Of a stretch of DNA of 64,000 nucleotides, positions 1 to 12,670 are shown one piece after another. The notes below the pieces were generated by a model that had not been told where the DNA came from, ran no database searches, and worked only from the letters and a program-made list of their open reading frames with translations. The DNA lies in the NCBI GenBank assembly GCA_945643635.1, contig CALZFC010000004.1, positions 1,117,001 to 1,181,000 on the forward strand, in the 5' to 3' direction. The translations under genes were made by a program, and so were the position numbers. The DNA comes from Allodiplogaster sudhausi (taxonomy: Eukaryota; Nematoda; Chromadorea; Rhabditida; Diplogasteridae). How positions within the stretch are numbered: the stretch's first letter is position 1; the number at the start of each line of letters is the position of its first letter.

Positions 1-120
1 AATGAAGGTGTGAGCAAGAACGTGAGAAAGTTATCGCGAGCTGAGGTTTTCATTTATTTATTCTACATCTTCAAAAATACAACTCTCTAACAACTGTTTA
101 TTCGCAATGCTTATGGAATG

Positions 121-465
121 TCACGGGGATCTGCCATACGGAAGATAGCGATCTGTCATATTTAAGAGGGCGATCTGCCATACGGAAGAGGGCGATCTGC
201 CATATGGAAGAGAGCGATCTGCCATATGGAAGAGAGCGATCTGCCATACGGAAAAGGGCGATCTGCCATAAAGAAGAGGGCGATCTGAAATTAGAAAAGG
301 GCGATCTGCCATAAGGAAGAGGGCGATCTGCCATTAGAAAAGGGCGATCTGCCATAAGAAAGAGGGCGATCTGCCATATGGAAGAGAGCGATCTGCCATA
401 CGGAAAAGGGCGATCTGCCATAAGGAAGAGGGCGATCTGCCATATGGAAGAGGGCGATCGATCGG
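121..465. repeat. 22-bp minisatellite, about 15 units
   Basis: A tandem array of degenerate units of about 22 bases with core gcgatctgccatayggaaga. Units vary from 21 to 23 bases, and one unit reads ctgaaatt in place of ctgccata. Because three 22-base units make 66 bases, the array stays open in several frames and gives repetitive translations. No start context, splice site or domain supports coding. The array ends at the non-repetitive sequence after gatcgatcgg. Confidence 0.9.
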
Positions 466-1174
466 CACTGCAGCGATTTCGTCGAAGTATCCGGCGAAGA
501 TTAGTATGAACGTATCATAGGGCCGGGAGCAGCATCTATGAGGCGAAAAAGAATATATTCAAAAAAGGAAGGGGGAAACATAAATAACCATCTCCGATTA
601 ATTTTGATAACGCTAACTGATAAAATCCTGCTATTACTGTTTCCCAAAAAATCGGTATAATTTTGGCAAACAATTAAGTCACTAAATAATAATTTCTGTT
701 CTCATATGAGCAACTTCACACGCCCTACATACATACATAGCAACGAATTCGATACGACGGCAGCATTATTGCTTTGTTTGTTATTTTTGAAACCACCGTT
801 GTTCACTTTTCAAGCAAGTTGTTGCCTGTACATTTCAGCTGTTTATTATCTAAGTAAGTTTCTCTCAATCTTTCTCTATCTCTTCAGTTTGGAAAAAAAG
901 CACACACACACGAGAGAGAGAGATAGAGTGAGGGGGGAGCGAGGAAGAGTGAGGGAGAGAGAAGGAGAGTGAGAGAGAGAGGGAGAGAGGGAGAGAGAGG
1001 GAGAAAGAGGGAAAGAGAGAGGGAGAGAGAGAAGAGGAGAAGATGGGGGAGGAGAGAGAGTGAGAGTTGGTGGGAGAGAGAGGAGTAGAGAGAGAGAGAT
1101 GGCGACGAGAGTTGTATTTGTTTTTTAAACTGTTAGAATGGCAGACAATTAAGAACGTTATCTCACGTTACTTC

Positions 1175-1318
1175 GAAACTGTAGTGAACAGGTGGATTTC
1201 TCCCTCCCCCTCTAATGATTACCGTTTTTATATATCATAGACCTTGATATGCTAGGGTCACGCTGCAGGTATAATTAAACTAGCTCAAGCTTCAACTTCT
1301 TAAGATTATACCTAAATA
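1175..1318 (+). repeat. Dispersed duplicate block A, copy 1
   Basis: Shares a collinear, diverged sequence with 2823-2990: gtagtgaaca followed by ggatttctcc, then cgtttttatatatca, then aactagctcaa and finally a shared aaatac end. Both copies sit between microsatellite fields. No terminal repeats or coding potential are visible, so this is a local duplication or an old unclassified repeat. Confidence 0.7.
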
Positions 1319-1764
1319 CAAAAAGTGGACAAGAGCGCCGGTTTTTCAATTAGAATGAGAGAAAGAGAGAGAGCGAGAGAGAGAGAGGGAGAGAGAGAAA
1401 GAGAGAAAGAGAGAGAGAAAAAAAGAGAGAGAGAGAGAGAGAATGTACAGACATAGACAGCAAACGAACAGAAAAATGTAGAAGCAGTTCCCTTGCATTG
1501 TGAAAGGTATAATAGAGCACCTTGGCGCCATTCGTACACAGAGTTCATCTCACAGGTTCATTGACAGTCTCTACTTCTCCATTTCTCTCTTGCTATGCCT
1601 CGTTCTCTCTCTCTCCTCTCTCCTCTCTCACTCTCCTCTCTCTCTCTCTCTCTCCCTCTATACAATGTCAAACCCGAGAATCTCTCAGCTCCACTTTGTT
1701 GCTTCTTGAAAGTGCACACGTGTTGCGGTGGAAAATTACCTGCGACTGTTCCTCATTCAACTCT

Positions 1765-2089
1765 TCCGAGAGAAGAGAAAGAGAGAGAGAGAGAGAGAGA
1801 GGGATAGCGAGAGAGAGAGAGAGAGAGAGGGATAGCGAGAGAGAGAGGGAGAGGGAAAAAAGGGGAGTTAGAGTGAGAGAGAGACTGGGGAAGAGAGAGA
1901 TCAACGAAGAAGGAGAGATATTGAGAGAAAGAGAAAGGGAGAGAGAGGAGGACAAAAAAGAGACAAAATTGAAAAATCGCAGCCAAGTAACGGCGATGCG
2001 ATTACTTGGCGCACATCTGACAAATCGGAATAGAAGGAACGGGCCAGGCGGAGGGAGAGGCAGCCTTGAGCCTCAAGTGGATGATCATG

Positions 2090-2125
<36 letters not shown>

Positions 2126-2365
2126 CAGAGAGAGAGAGGTAGGAGAGAGAGAGTTAGAGGGAGAGAGGAGAGAGGAGGAGAAGAGAGGGGAGGAGCGAGA
2201 GAGAAAAAAAGGGAGAGAGAGGTAGGAGAGAGAGAGGGAGAGGGAGAGAGGAGAGAGGAGGAGAAGAGAGGGGAGGAACGAGAGAGAAAAAAAGAGGGAG
2301 AGAGATGTGGAGAGAGAGGGGGGAGACTTAAAAGGAGGGAGAGAGAGGAGGAAGAGAAGAATAGG

Positions 2366-2419
<54 letters not shown>

Positions 2420-2600
2420 AGGGAGAGGGAGCAGAGTGAGGGAGAGATGAGAGAGAGGAGAGAGGGAGATAAGAGAGAAGGGGTAAGAGAAAGAGGAGGG
2501 CAAAGAGAGAGAGGCTGTGGGAGAGTGGATAGTGAAGAGAGAGAGACAAGAGAGAGGGAGAGAGAGAGGAGTAGAGGATGTGGAAAGTGATAGAAGGAGC
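1765..2600. repeat. Polypurine (GA)n/(GGGA)n microsatellite field
   Basis: Almost continuous purine sequence on the + strand (gagagaga with interspersed ggg and aaaag), including a near-duplicated subsegment: 2137-2200 and 2221-2296 both run gagaggtaggagagagagag into gaggagaagagaggggagg. A tract of this type can adopt triplex or G-rich structures, but that is general knowledge and not shown here. Both strands are open only because of composition. Confidence 0.85.
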
Positions 2601-2822
2601 TAGGGAGAGAGAGCGAGTCTGAAAGAATGAGTTCTTAAATACCGCCTGAATGAGTTCCTCTTCGGTTTCTATTGTCTGATCTTTTAAAGTTGCCAATATC
2701 TCAGAACTGCAACATAAGTTTCCGTTTCGGAGAAATAAAATTTTTTTCCCTTTGTTGGATAGTCAATATTTTTTAAACAATAATATTTGAAGTGAAATAG
2801 TAAAAATGCTATATAGACGAAG

Positions 2823-2990
2823 CTGCAAATCGTAGTGAACATGCGGATTTCTCCTTCCTCTTCTAACGATAATCGTTTTTATATATCAAAGACTTTGATT
2901 TTTTGGGACATCCTTCCAGGTCTAATTGTAAGTATAGTTCAACTAGCTCAAACATCACCTACTTACACACATTATGAACTTTTAAATACG
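2823..2990 (+). repeat. Dispersed duplicate block A, copy 2
   Basis: Partner of 1175-1318 in the same orientation, with small insertions relative to it. Function unknown. Confidence 0.7.
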
Positions 2991-4621
2991 TGACTTTTGC
3001 CTATTTTTTCTATTGCACATTCTATGGAGTATCTCACCATTGTGTTGTGGGCTTATGTTTTTACTCATCAAATTTGTACTTTTGTATTCATAAACGGGTC
3101 TTCGTTGTGTGTATGTATATACATACATACATGCATGTCAATCCGACCGATGAGTTCTGATTTAAAACACTTCCTTTCTCTAACAACCTGTCTTCCCTTT
3201 CTCTCTCTCACTCTCTCCTTCCCACTCTCTCTCTCTCTCCCTATACTCTCATCGAGTGCCCCAAGATGCTTTTAGAGGTGCTCTTGCCTATTTCACGGCC
3301 GGCATAAGGCAAAAACAAGCGAAGCGTGCTAACACACATTTATGTGTATGTGGCCGCGACACTCTTGACACTCTCTTCCCGGTGGGACCCGCTCTCTCTC
3401 CTCTCAACCCACCCCTCTATTCCTCCCTCTGCCCCCTCCCCCTTCCAACTCCTCGAGACCTAAACCACACCTTTCCACCAATATGTTCCTCGCTTGCGCC
3501 AGTAAACTTTGATGCCTTCAATGGTGATTTTTCTTGCGACTTCGTCACTACTTTGTACATGAATTTGGAGGGAAGGGGTTGCTAGATGGTTTAAATACAA
3601 TTTTCGAAGAGAAGCAAAAATTGTAGCAAATTGAGAAGATCTCCGCTTATTGACAACATGTTTTAATATTTAGTAATTATATGTATGAGAATATTATGTA
3701 TTGATATTGAGTTAGTACGTGTTTGAGAGTGCTATGTACTTCCAATGCCTAAAAAATTGGATAATTTTAGGCCTGAAAAGCCTGGACGCCCTCAAAAGGG
3801 CAGGCAGCATTATCTCGGATGGGCGAGTAGCAGAGTTATCGAATGTAGCCTGGACGAGGCATCTCTGTTGGGAGGGAGTGGAGAATTAGAGAGAATGAGG
3901 AAGATTGAGAGAGAATGGAGGAGAGAGAGATTGTGAGAGCGAAATATTAAGAGAGAGAGAGAGAGAGATTAAAAGAGAGAAAGGGAGAGTGAGAGAGCGC
4001 GAGATAGATTGTGTTTGAATAGGATGGTGTTGAAAACAATGGAAATACGAGAGGTGTTGGCCTGTTTCTAGATTTTTATTCTGGGGGAATTCATATTGAT
4101 ACTATCAAGCCTTTTGATCATATTTCTCGCTATTATTACCTATTATTCTCTTCTTTCTCTATTCATGCTGACAAAAACTCGTCATATTTACAGCTGTCCA
4201 TAACTTTTCATTCCTTTCTCTATCAATCATTTTCGTTCTCTCTCTCAATCTGACTTTTTTTTTTTTTCGCGGAACACTTAATGGTGCCAGTTATTGCACA
4301 CTCTATTACCTTCACCTTTCCACGGCTCCTTTAATCCTTTAATCCTCCGTCCATTCCTCACCTTCTGCAAAGTGCTCTAATCTTCAGTGGTCAAACAACT
4401 GTTCGTTCGACAATGAGTCATACAGGATATGAACTGGTTCAAAACGCCAAGGCTTGTTCTCGCCCTCTCTCTCTCACACTCTCTCTCTCTCTCACTTTTT
4501 CTCACTCTCTCTTTCCCTCCCTCTCTCTCTCTCTCTCCCTCTATACCCCTCTTTCTCTCTGCCTCTTTGCCTCTCTCTTTTTCTGTCTTTGTCTCCCTTT
4601 TTCTCTCTCTCTCTACCTCTG

Positions 4622-4795
4622 CAAAGTAATTCTATCCATTCTTCTTTCCTGTTTCTGAACGAGACCATAATTTGTCCGGCAACCGACGACAATCATCCGG
4701 CAAGACGAAAAACTTATTTGCTCTAATATTTTTAGACAGCCGGCGATTTTATTGGGTGACAAAAATAATATAAATTCACAAGAAATGGAGGTGAG
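4622..4795 (+). repeat. Dispersed duplicate block B, copy 1
   Basis: Contains gcaaagtaat after a CT tract, then a stretch ending in gacgaaaaacttatttgctc and aatatttttagacagccggc. Related sequence recurs after later CT tracts: the first half near 5135-5200 and near 5600-5665, and the second half at 5805-5915. The module therefore recurs about three times between 4.6 and 5.9 kb. It is non-coding as far as I can see. Confidence 0.6.
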
Positions 4796-5804
4796 GCTGT
4801 TCCTTTATGTAATGAAATACATACATATCATATGTTTCATCGTTTGGATCAGTGCAACGAAACTCGGCTATCCTCTCAAATCCATTATTCTGTCTCTATC
4901 ACATTCTCTCTCTCTCTCTTCTCTTTTCTCCCTCTTCTCTCTCTCACACTATTCACTCTCTCCCCCTCTTCTCTCACCCTTCTCTCTCTCTCTCTGTCAC
5001 TGTCTCTCTCTCGCTCTCTCGTTGTTTATGTTTGCACACGTGCATATGTACTTCTTTTAGTCATTTTTCCCTTTATCTCTCTCTCCCACCTTTTCTCTAT
5101 TTCTCTCTCTCATTCTTTTTCTCTCGCTTCTCTGCAAAGTAATGCTTATTCAATCTGCCGTTCCTCTTCCTGAATGGACGAAAACAAAACAAGTCAGAGC
5201 CAATTTTCCTTCGGTTGCTCGTTAACATTACCTGAATAAATAAACAGAGAGAAAAAGTGATAAAAGCGCTTGTTTTTCCCCTCTTTTGATTTTAGAATTA
5301 AACATTATTACATTCTAAGCGCAATCGATATCAATCGATGGTTCGAATTTCAGCGGCAATGTCTACATTTTGATGTCTACAACAACCCCGTGCATTAAAT
5401 TGGAACATTGGAAAGATAAGCGAATAAATAGTTGACCATACGTTTTGATGGCGTTCTGGCCCTTTTATGCACATATTTATGTTAGTAATTTCGATCAAGC
5501 CTTTTCAATCTTTTGAACTCATTTCTTCTTCGCTCAAACTAGCACAACTTTATAAGACGTCCCTCCACAAATTTCCGTCTTCCACTCTATTTGCACAGTA
5601 TGTAAAATGAATGTATGTATGCTTATCCTCCCTCCCGTTCCTTTTCTCCCGAACAGACGAAAAAAAAAATTTGCAGAGAGAAAATAATCTTTGATTTGTT
5701 CCTCTTGAATAGCCATAACCATCTATATGACTATTTTCTTTATAATATTTTTATTCTATTTTGTTGTAATAATAAGAAGGCAAATTAAAAGAGCAACAAT
5801 TAGT

Positions 5805-5915
5805 AGATATCCAATAGGAAAAACGAGACAAATTTATTTACTTTAATATTTTAAAACAGTTGGCGGTTTTCTTGAGCAAAAAAGAGTAAATATTTACAAA
5901 AAAAAGAGATTAGTG
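5805..5915 (+). repeat. Dispersed duplicate block B, partial copy
   Basis: Matches the second half of 4622-4795 (acttta atatttt, aacag, ggcggtttt, gagcaaaaa) with many substitutions. Confidence 0.55.
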
Positions 5916-5959
5916 CCAGTACCCATGTTTGCCGTAATCTGAGCTCGATGAAACGCAAC

Positions 5960-6190
5960 TCTCCATCTCTCTCCATCTCTCTCCATCTCTCTCCATCTCT
6001 CTCCATCTCTCTCCATCTCTCTCCATCTCTCTCCATCTCTCTCCATCTCTCTCCATCTCTCTCCATCTCTCTCTCCCTCTCTCCATCTCTCTCCATCTCT
6101 CTCCATCTCTCTCCATCTCTCTCCATCTCTCTCCATCTCTCTCCATCTCGCTCTCCCTCTCTCCCTCTCTCCCTCTCTCCCTCTCTCTCT
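5960..6190 (+). repeat. 10-bp satellite (ctctccatct)n
   Basis: About nineteen nearly perfect copies of a 10-base unit ctctccatct, interrupted once near 6068 by ctctccctct, then grading into (ctctccctct) and (CT)n. Because 10 is not a multiple of 3, all three frames translate as similar Ser/Pro/Leu or Met-Glu-Arg-Asp strings, which are not genes. Confidence 0.92.
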
Positions 6191-6647
6191 CTTCTATCTC
6201 TCTCTTTCTTCTCTTTCACACCCTTTTCTCTCACTCACTCCTACTCGATCTCTCACAATCCTCTCTCTCATATCCTCTACTCCCATTTCAATCTCATGTC
6301 CTGTTATAATTTGTTGAATAAGTGATTACTGAATCTCGTCAGTTAAAAAAGCAATTATACAAATTTGCATTCTCTTCTCCCTTTGTGCATCGCTTTCTGA
6401 TCCTTGTTCGTAAGTTAAGAAGAGAAATCCTTTAAAGGAGCTAAAACTCAATCTTCAATTGGCGCCTTTTTGCCCGACACAAGGGCGAGAGAGCATGTGA
6501 TTTTGAGAGACGCTTCTACAGTAATTCACAGAATTCAAATATGTACATATGTAGATTACGCTTGTTTCACGGTCCTTTAAGATCTCCCGCCATCTTCTTC
6601 CATCTGCAAAAGGGCACATTTGCGTGAGAATTCGCTGGTATCCCCTC

Positions 6648-6713
6648 GCTCTCTTTCAATCTCTCTCTCTCTTTCGCTCTCTTGCTCTCTCTCAATCTCT
6701 CTCTCTCGTTCTT

Positions 6714-6756
<43 letters not shown>

Positions 6757-7733
6757 CTCTCTCGCTCTCTCGCTCTCTTTCTCCCCTCAAAGTCACGCAA
6801 TCAGCACTCCATAGATGTGCATTTAGGAGGCTCTCCACAAGTACGCCGGAGCAAGTCGAATATTTCCGGCATTATATTTCCGCCATATCCTATGCATATT
6901 TTCCTCTCGTGCGCAATCCAGCGATGATTTCTATTAAAGATGCACTCTCGCTTTATCTCTCTTTCTCTCTCAATCTCTCTCACTCTCTCTTTCTCTTTTT
7001 TTTTCTCTCTCTTTCTTTTTCTCTCTCTGTCCTTCTTATTCGCTATCTTTACCACTCTCGCTCAATTTCGCTTCTCTGCGATTAGCAATGGCCCTTATGG
7101 AATGGCAAAAATAAACTTTTACGTCTATATTTCTTGCATTTATTTTTATCCCAATGCGTCACCAGCTATGTATTGCGAAACTAAATCTATGAATACGCAT
7201 GTCTCTCTCTATCTCTATCTCTCTCTCTCCCCCGTACTCTAGCAAAGAAATTATATTTCTCTCTTTCTCACGCCCTCTCTCTCACTTTCTCCCTCTCTCT
7301 CTCTCTCTCTCTGAAGTTCTCGTCCCCTCTTTCCATATGCTATTGGATATCCCGACGAACGCTCTCTGTTCCCTCGAAAACATTGCTGACGGCCCACACG
7401 GAAGGCATGCCATTTTGAGAAGAAGAAGCATGACGAACGTTCCCAAACATGGGCAGTCTTTATTCTCGTCTTTTTCGCTTCTCTCTCCCTTTCTCAATCT
7501 TAGCGCACCCCTTCTATCTTTCTTTCTCTTACTCTCTTCCGCACTCTCTCTCTATCTCTCTCTCTCTCTCTCTCTTTTTCGATCTCGCTCTCTCTCTCTC
7601 TCCTCTCTCACGTCTCTATTGTCTATTCCTCTCCTTTTCGTTCTGCTATTGACTCTATTCCGCTGTTCCCTTTTTCTTTTTCTTTCGCCCTTTCTGTCTC
7701 GCACTCTCTCTCTCTCTCTATTTCTTTTTCTCT

Positions 7734-7777
<44 letters not shown>

Positions 7778-8743
7778 AAACCCAGCCCTTTTTGTTTCTG
7801 CTTCTCGTTTACATGTTCGTCTTTCATGTTTCTAGCTTCTTGTGCCGTCTTTTCTTCGTGTTTGACCTCAGCACATCCGATGTTGTCGGCTATTATGTGA
7901 GAGAAAATGGAAGTGAGAGAGGAGAAAAGAGAGAGAGACACAGACAGATAAAGAAGAGAGTTGAAGAGAGCGAGAGATATAGAGAAATGGAGAGAGGGAG
8001 AGAATGAGAGAGCACAGAGAGCGAGAGAGATAGAGAAAGGGAGAGAGAGAGAAAGAGAAAGAGAGAGAACTGGCCGGATGAGAGTTCCATGACTCTACTC
8101 TGGGAAATGATTTGTAGCGAGCCATAAAATTACAACATATTTAAGTCATTTTTCCATCAAAACAGTATAATTTGGTGTACTAAATTCCATTAATTTGTTA
8201 CGGTAATATTTTTTTCCATCTTATTTCTTCTCCATCTACTGTTAGGCAGGTTGCCAATTTGTATGAAAGGCAAGAGGACGTTGAAGTGCATTGCGAGGAG
8301 ATATTGGAGACGTGAGAGAGAGCGAGAGGGAGAGAGAGAGAGAGCGAGAGAGAGTGTGGGAGAACGAGAGACAGAGAGACATTCAAAACGAGAGAGAGAG
8401 CTAGGGAGAGAAAGAGAGAGAGCGTCAGAGAAGTAGAAGTCGCCCGTCCGACGTCCTTTCTCTTTCCTTTCATTCGAGGGTAATCTCAGAAGTGCTCTGC
8501 TGCTTTCCTTCTCCTTTTTTCGTATGCCTTTTTTTTAGCTTTTCTTTTTATTATACGTGCTACCCATTTCACTGCAAGTTTTCTTGATTGTCCGTTTTCT
8601 ATTATTTTTAAACTGCTCTCATTTCTAGTCTACCTTACATATCCAGCTTCTTCATCTTTTTGCTTGGTTTTTTTTTCGCTAGCTGTTCTGACAAGCACGT
8701 CCCAAGAGCATTTACTCGTTATCGTGCTCTCTCGCTTTCTATT

Positions 8744-8776
<33 letters not shown>

Positions 8777-9207
8777 TTCGCTAACTATCTCTTCCTCCTT
8801 TTCTTGCTCTCTCTATTTTCTTCCCTGACCGTTTCTCTGCCTCTCTCTCTCTCTCTCTCTCTCGCTCTTCCTCAATCCCTCCTTCATTCTCTCTCTCACT
8901 CCTTCAGAAACCTTTTCCTCCGTCCGTTTATGTTCATCCAGCAGAGACTAAACTATCCATCAAGATCTTCTCTGACTGATTCGGCAGATGGGTGACAGCA
9001 CAAAAAGAGAAGAAGAAGAAGAAGTATATTATGAGACTTCGGTCCAAGTGTTTGGCAGCTTCTCGTCACTCTTTATCTCTCTCTCTCTCTCTTCCTCTCT
9101 CTCTCTCTATCTTTATCTCTCGCTCTCTCTCTCTCACTTTCTTTGTCTGTTCATCTGTCCTCTCTCTCTCTCTATCACTATCTTATCTCCCTTCCTTCTC
9201 CTCTTCA

Positions 9208-9249
<42 letters not shown>

Positions 9250-10044
9250 TTCTTTCTCTCTCTGTCCCCCTCGCTGTTCTTCATTCCCCGTTCTCCAAAC
9301 GCTCTCGTTTCCTCAATAAGTCAAATGTATCTTTATCTCTGCATCTTCTCCTCTATCGCCAAGACATTTATCTCAATTGTGGCAACTCTTTCGCAACAAA
9401 ATGTGTCTACGTTGTGAGCGAAATCTCGCCCCACAGGGAGTATTATGAATGTCTGTCTAGGTGAGCAGATGTGCAGAGTAGAATAAGAGGAGAGAGACAG
9501 AGAGAGAGAGAGAGTGAGAAAGAGAGAGAGACTGAAGAGAGAGTGCGACAGAGAGCGAGAGAGAGCGAGAAAGAGAGAGAGAGAGATAGAGAGAGAGACG
9601 TCGAAAGAGAGAAGTGAAACTCGCGTGAAAGAGCAAGCAACATAACAGATGAGCTTCCTTGACAAGCGCTGGGTTAGGAAGGAGAAGTTGGGTGTGGAGA
9701 GATGGGCAGAAGAAGAAGCTCTCCACTTCAGCCATGACTCGGCCTCTGGCGCATACATACACACAGCTGGTTGCCAGTCATCGTACTTACCTTCTTTCTC
9801 TCTCTCTCTCTTTCTCTCTCTCTCTTTCTTTCTCTCTCTCAGTGACTCTCTTTCTCTCTGTCTCTCTCGGTCTCTCTCTCTCTCTCTCTCTCTGTTCTGC
9901 CGTTTCTCTCCCTCTCTGTCTCTCTCTCTTTCTCCATTTTACCTTTCATATCTCTTGCTCTTTCTCTCTCTCTCTCTCTCTCTCTCTGTTCTGCTGTTTC
10001 TCTCCCTCTCTGTCTCTGTCTGTCTCTTTCTCCATGATGACCTT

Positions 10045-10088
<44 letters not shown>

Positions 10089-10735
10089 CTCTTTCTATCT
10101 CTCTCTGTGTCTCGCTCTCACTCTCTCCATTTTGACCTTTCATATCTCTTTCATTTCTCTCTCTCTTTTTTCTCACATCCCTTCATTTCTTTTGCCGCCC
10201 GGCGCTGGAGCTCAACTTCATATTCGCGTTAAAAGAGAATGCCAAAGCTCTTGCATTTCTCCTCTGTTTCTCTTGCTTTTTCTCTCTCTCTCTCTACCTA
10301 TCTCTATTTTGCTAATCTTCTCTGCTTCTCTGACACTCTCATTCTCTCATGCTCTCTCTGAATCTCTGAATCTCTGCCACTCTCCAAAGTGCACACCATA
10401 TTTCTCACCCCTTGGTAACGCGGCGTGAACAGCTGGGTGCGGCTTATGAAAGATTCAGGAGAAGCCAGCGTGACCCCGGCGAAAGAAGCCAGAACGAGAA
10501 GCTGCTTACCTGTCGCCTCGTTTTCTTTGTTGCCAACTTTTCTCTCTTTGTCTCACTCACTTTTCTCTCGCTCTTTCTCTCTCTCTTTCTCGCCCTTTCT
10601 CTCTCTCTTTCTCTCTCTCTCTCTTTCTCTTGCTCTCTCTCTTTTCTCTCACTCACTTTTCTCTCTATCTCTCTCTTTCTCTCCCTCTTTTATTTTCCCT
10701 TGTTGCCTCTCTCCTTCACACTCTCGCCTCACGTT
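6648..10735. repeat. Alternating (CT)n and (GA)n tracts
   Basis: A run of long dinucleotide tracts that switch strand: CT at 6648-6790, 6940-7040, 7200-7320 and 7490-7785; GA at 7905-8075 and 8310-8435; CT at 8725-8905 and 9068-9270; GA at 9480-9600; CT at 9795-10190 and 10265-10735. The unique islands between them are 80-250 bases long and have no recognisable coding content. Confidence 0.85.
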
Positions 10736-12477
10736 CAAGTGTAGGTGATTCACACGACGGAAAATATTAAGATACATAAATAATTCCCTTCAAATTGCAT
10801 ACTTTTTTATTTTATTTTTTTATATGTATATACAAAAATAATTGTTCTCAAATCACAGAATTGATATATGTATCGCCTGTACTGTCCCGTGCTTTTCGTT
10901 TGGTGTGCAGCCATATTTGTGGTGGGTAAGATTGAGATACGATGATCGGATCCTTGCTCACAATCAGAGAATTAGATAGAAATAGAAATAAGAGGTATTG
11001 TATGTATCTTGCTTGTTGTTCATAATCTTTTATTTATTTATTTATTTTTATTTCTCCCCCTCTCCTCAAACCATCAATCTCTTCAGTTGTCTTTCTCCTC
11101 GCTATACTCTTCTCTTTCCACTCTCTCTCTCTCTCTCCTAAAATGATTATGAATTCACACACTGGTCGTACCAAATAGTTTTTTAAAGGAATTTAGTGGA
11201 TCTTCATTTTATTGCCTGTTTGAAGCACCCGGTGGTTCTCAGTCGACTGTCGACCATATCATTGATATCTCAGGTTGTGCTACCGCTGCTCACAGAACTC
11301 CCTGTAGAACTGTTTGGAATAATTGTCAAAGCTTTGGCTGATTGTTTACAGGAAAGGTTTTTTTTAAATATTTATTTGTTCATACATATGTAGGTAATTT
11401 TGTTGAAATTTATGTACATTCATATATTTGGATGTTGCTATGCAATTTTGAATTATTGCGACGCAAAATCAGCCAACGCCATCTCCCTTTTCGTATTTCA
11501 CACGTGAGTAAATACTTTCCGTCTGAAAACCACCGTCTACCGGCTTATGAAATAACTGGGATGAACAAAGGTAAGTTCAGCCAAGCGTGACTCGAGTGAA
11601 ACCAGGAACTAGAACAACTGTCCTCATTGTACCAGGGGTGACGAGCGAATACCAACAATAAGTTTCAATTTTGTTTTCCTTTCTCTGCTCTCTCCTCTCC
11701 TCTCTCTATTTCTCTCTTTACTACTACTCTCTTCTCTCTCTCTCTCTCTTCCTCTCCCACATCTCTCACTTTCTCTTTCTCTGTCGCTCTCTCTCTTGCT
11801 CAACTTCTTCCCTCTGACCTCTAACAATCTCTGCTTGGGCACCTTTCAAATATTCTTCCTAATCCGAGTGCCTGCGGCATACTTGTCTCCAGTATTCCAA
11901 TACACGAAATGAGAGAACATATGTAGATATCTTCTCATCTCCACCATCTCTCAATATCCCTCTACTATTTCCGCCCCCATATTTGTGGAGATATTCAGTG
12001 CAATATACATAGCCATACGCTGTGGCATACATCTTCTTTGGAGGCTCTATACTAATTGCATTTTCATGCCCATACGACTGGAACAGCAGCTCTGTCTCTC
12101 ATTCTCTCACTCTCTCTCTCTCTCTCACTCTCTCTCCTGTCGTCACTCTATCATCAATTCTCTCTCTCCCTTTCTTCCTTTCTCACTGTTTTCCTCTCGC
12201 TCGCTCTCTCTCTCTCTTTCTTTCTCTCTCTCTTTATCTTTCTCTCTTTATCTCTCCAAATTCTCTCTCTCGCTCTCTCTCTCTTTCGTTCCCTCTGGCA
12301 TAATCTTTAGGCGGAGCATCCTGAGGGCGACACAAGACGAGAATAGCATGTCAGGGCCGTTCTTTAGCCCATCTCTCGTGGCAGGCTTCTCCGGGAGGAA
12401 GGGGGGGGGGAGTCTCGTCCAAAGGATATGACAAATCCAGGCAATGCTTAGGTCACAGATGACATTACGAGAAGAAA

Positions 12478-12485
12478 TGAGAGAT

Positions 12486-12530
<45 letters not shown>

Positions 12531-12670
12531 GGGAGAGAGATAGAGTGCGATAGAGAGAGAGTGATGGAGAGAGAAAAAGAGGGAAATGGTGATCATCATG
12601 ATAGTGATGAGATCTGGAACAATGAGAGAGAAACAGATGAGAGAGAGAGAGAGACATAGAGAGAGATGAA
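12478..12670. repeat. (GA)n microsatellite
   Basis: A purine dinucleotide tract interrupted by ggtgatcatcatgatagtga. CT-rich counterparts lie at 12,095-12,300 and 13,250-13,410. No coding signal. Confidence 0.85.

Noticed and set aside
121..465. Regular repeats with short variable parts, resembling a CRISPR array
   Set aside because: Units are contiguous 22-mers without unique spacers, and the genome is eukaryotic; it is a minisatellite.
11265..11350. Exon-like stretch after tctcag reading VVLPLLTELPVELFGIIVKA
   Set aside because: The right end lies at an acceptor-like sequence and not a donor, there is no partner exon and no family match.
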